From Francisella frigiditurris (GTDB taxonomy: Bacteria > Pseudomonadota > Gammaproteobacteria > Francisellales > Francisellaceae): a stretch of 64,000 bases of DNA. How positions within the stretch are numbered: the first letter of the stretch is position 1; every line of letters begins with the position of its first letter. The translations under genes were made by a program, and so were the position numbers. The notes beneath the pieces were generated by a model. That model did no database searches. It saw only the letters and a program-made list of their open reading frames with translations, and was not told where the DNA came from. This document shows, in pieces, positions 62,995 to 64,000 of this stretch. The stretch lies in assembly GCF_001880225.1 (NCBI RefSeq), contig NZ_CP009654.1:558001-622000 (forward strand), in the 5' to 3' direction.

Positions 62995-64000
62995 ATGATA
63001 GAAAGAATTTTTTTCTTTTTATTAGGTATCTTTCTTGTCTTTATTTTAGCTTTTGCATTTAGTTCTGACAGAAAAAATATCAAGTATAGATGGCTTTTTA
63101 TTTTGTTATTTATTCAATTAATCTTATGTGGAATTCTCTTAGAATCACACATTGGTGTTTTGATAATGAAAGGTGTTACTAATGCTTTTAATTTTTTGAT
63201 AGATAAGGCGCAAGTAGGTATTTCATTTGTATTTGGAAATATTGATAAAAATAAAGATAATGGCTTTGTATTATTTTTAAATGTTTTAATGCCAATTGTT
63301 TTTATTTCAGCATTAATAGGTATTTTACAGTATTTAAAAATTCTACCTTTAATTATTAGAGGAGTTGGATATCTATTATCAAAAGTTAGTGGAATGGGGA
63401 AGTTAGAGTCATTTAATGCTGTAAGTTCATTGACTTTGGGTCAGGCTGAGAATTTTATAGCTTATAAAAATATTCTTGGGCATTTATCACCTAATGTTTT
63501 ATACACTATGACTGCTACAGCAATGTCTACAGTATCACTATCTATTTTGGGATCTTATATGGTTATGATAGATCCTAAATATGTATGTGTAGCAATTATT
63601 ATGAATATGTTTAGTACATTCTTCGTTTTACATATTATAAATCCATATGATTTTAAAAAAGAAACTTCTTATGAAGAATTAGAAATAGATTATGATACTG
63701 ATAGTAAAAGAGCTTTTTTTATTGTTCTAGGCGAGTATATTATAGATGGTTTTAAAATAGCCACTGTTATTGCTGCAATGTTAATAGGTTTTATGGCATT
63801 AATTGCAACTTTAAATTCATGTTTTGAGTTTATTATAGGAATTAGTTTTCAAGATTTATTAGGGTATGTTTTTTATCCAATTGCATGGGTTTTAAATATT
63901 CCATCAAATGAAATGTTATTTGCGGGTAAACTCATGGGAATAAAGTTAGTATCTAACGAGTTTGTTGCTATGCTTATGATGAAAGATCATTTGACTGAAA
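62995..64000 (+). CDS. Concentrative nucleoside transporter (NupC/CNT family), copy 2 (partial, runs off the window)
   Basis: An open frame from ATG 62995, with AAGGG upstream, reaches the window end: 335 codons without a stop. It is closely related to copy 1 (GMGKLESFNAVSSLTLGQAENFI; KLMGIKLVSNEFVAMLMM) across its length, so it is a tandem duplicate. The two copies differ in many residues, suggesting an older duplication with possibly different nucleoside preference. The C-terminus lies outside the window. Confidence 0.92.
   Translation, partial: MIERIFFFLLGIFLVFILAFAFSSDRKNIKYRWLFILLFIQLILCGILLESHIGVLIMKGVTNAFNFLIDKAQVGISFVFGNIDKNKDNGFVLFLNVLMPIVFISALIGILQYLKILPLIIRGVGYLLSKVSGMGKLESFNAVSSLTLGQAENFIAYKNILGHLSPNVLYTMTATAMSTVSLSILGSYMVMIDPKYVCVAIIMNMFSTFFVLHIINPYDFKKETSYEELEIDYDTDSKRAFFIVLGEYIIDGFKIATVIAAMLIGFMALIATLNSCFEFIIGISFQDLLGYVFYPIAWVLNIPSNEMLFAGKLMGIKLVSNEFVAMLMMKDHLTE

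Overview
The window is AT-rich chromosomal DNA from a gammaproteobacterium. Gene content, protein sequences and gene order point to Francisella or a very close relative: nuoJKLMN-ubiK-comM-hemE-tRNA(fMet)-rimP-nusA-infB-rbfA-hisS, a complete atp operon, acnA/pilT, a lone QseC-type kinase, cca-dsbB-acrA-acrB and msbA-lpxK-polA, plus paired MFS carriers of the kind called Francisella phagosomal transporters. The species cannot be fixed from this sequence alone. Coding density is high. I see no insertion sequence, prophage, CRISPR array or rRNA operon.

Layout. 1-5492: end of the complex I operon (nuoJ tail, nuoK, nuoL, nuoM, nuoN). 5514-8335: ubiK, comM and hemE, with a perfect inverted repeat directly in front of ubiK. 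8353-14797: initiator tRNA, an intrinsic terminator, then the translation/transcription operon rimP-nusA-infB-rbfA-hisS. 14832-19465: two paralogous MFS transporters in opposite orientation around zapE and rluC. 19619-26559: nine-gene F1Fo ATP synthase operon atpIBEFHAGDC. 26560-27238: frameshifted remnant of a small membrane-protein gene and the likely kbl promoter. 27239-30784: threonine use (kbl, tdh, an HAAAP-type amino-acid permease). 30882-32900: secreted multidomain AA10 lytic polysaccharide monooxygenase (chitin-binding protein). 33274-34830: gltX followed by the tRNA-Glu gene, which has a near-consensus promoter. 34843-37365: hemW, a GtrA-like protein and a Dyp-type peroxidase. 37466-42763: acnA, pilT and an orphan QseC-like sensor kinase. 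42900-46438: a tightly linked N-formylglutamate-amidohydrolase-like protein and ATP-grasp ligase of unknown substrate, then a convergent MFS carrier. 46505-52726 (minus strand): cca-dsbB-acrA-acrB, an RND efflux operon with a disulfide-bond gene. 52832-55663: msbA and lpxK (lipid A export and synthesis). 55664-56256: decayed small-peptide genes. 56257-64000: polA, coaX, and a nucleoside salvage block deoB-deoC followed by two tandem CNT nucleoside transporters, the second cut by the window end.

How it fits together. Complex I builds the proton gradient that the ATP synthase uses. AcnA serves the TCA cycle. HemE, HemW and the Dyp peroxidase relate to heme. Kbl/Tdh/permease and DeoB/DeoC/NupC form two scavenging modules for threonine and nucleosides, which suits a fastidious or host-associated lifestyle, while the chitin-active LPMO suggests contact with chitinous environmental surfaces. 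MsbA/LpxK and AcrAB/DsbB concern the envelope. The least explained elements are the FGase/ATP-grasp pair, the decayed peptide-like genes between lpxK and polA, the palindrome at the ubiK start, the multi-spanning N-terminus of AcrA and the Cys-rich basic tail on aconitase. I found no clearly new large multi-gene system; the FGase/ATP-grasp pair is the best candidate for uncharacterised chemistry.
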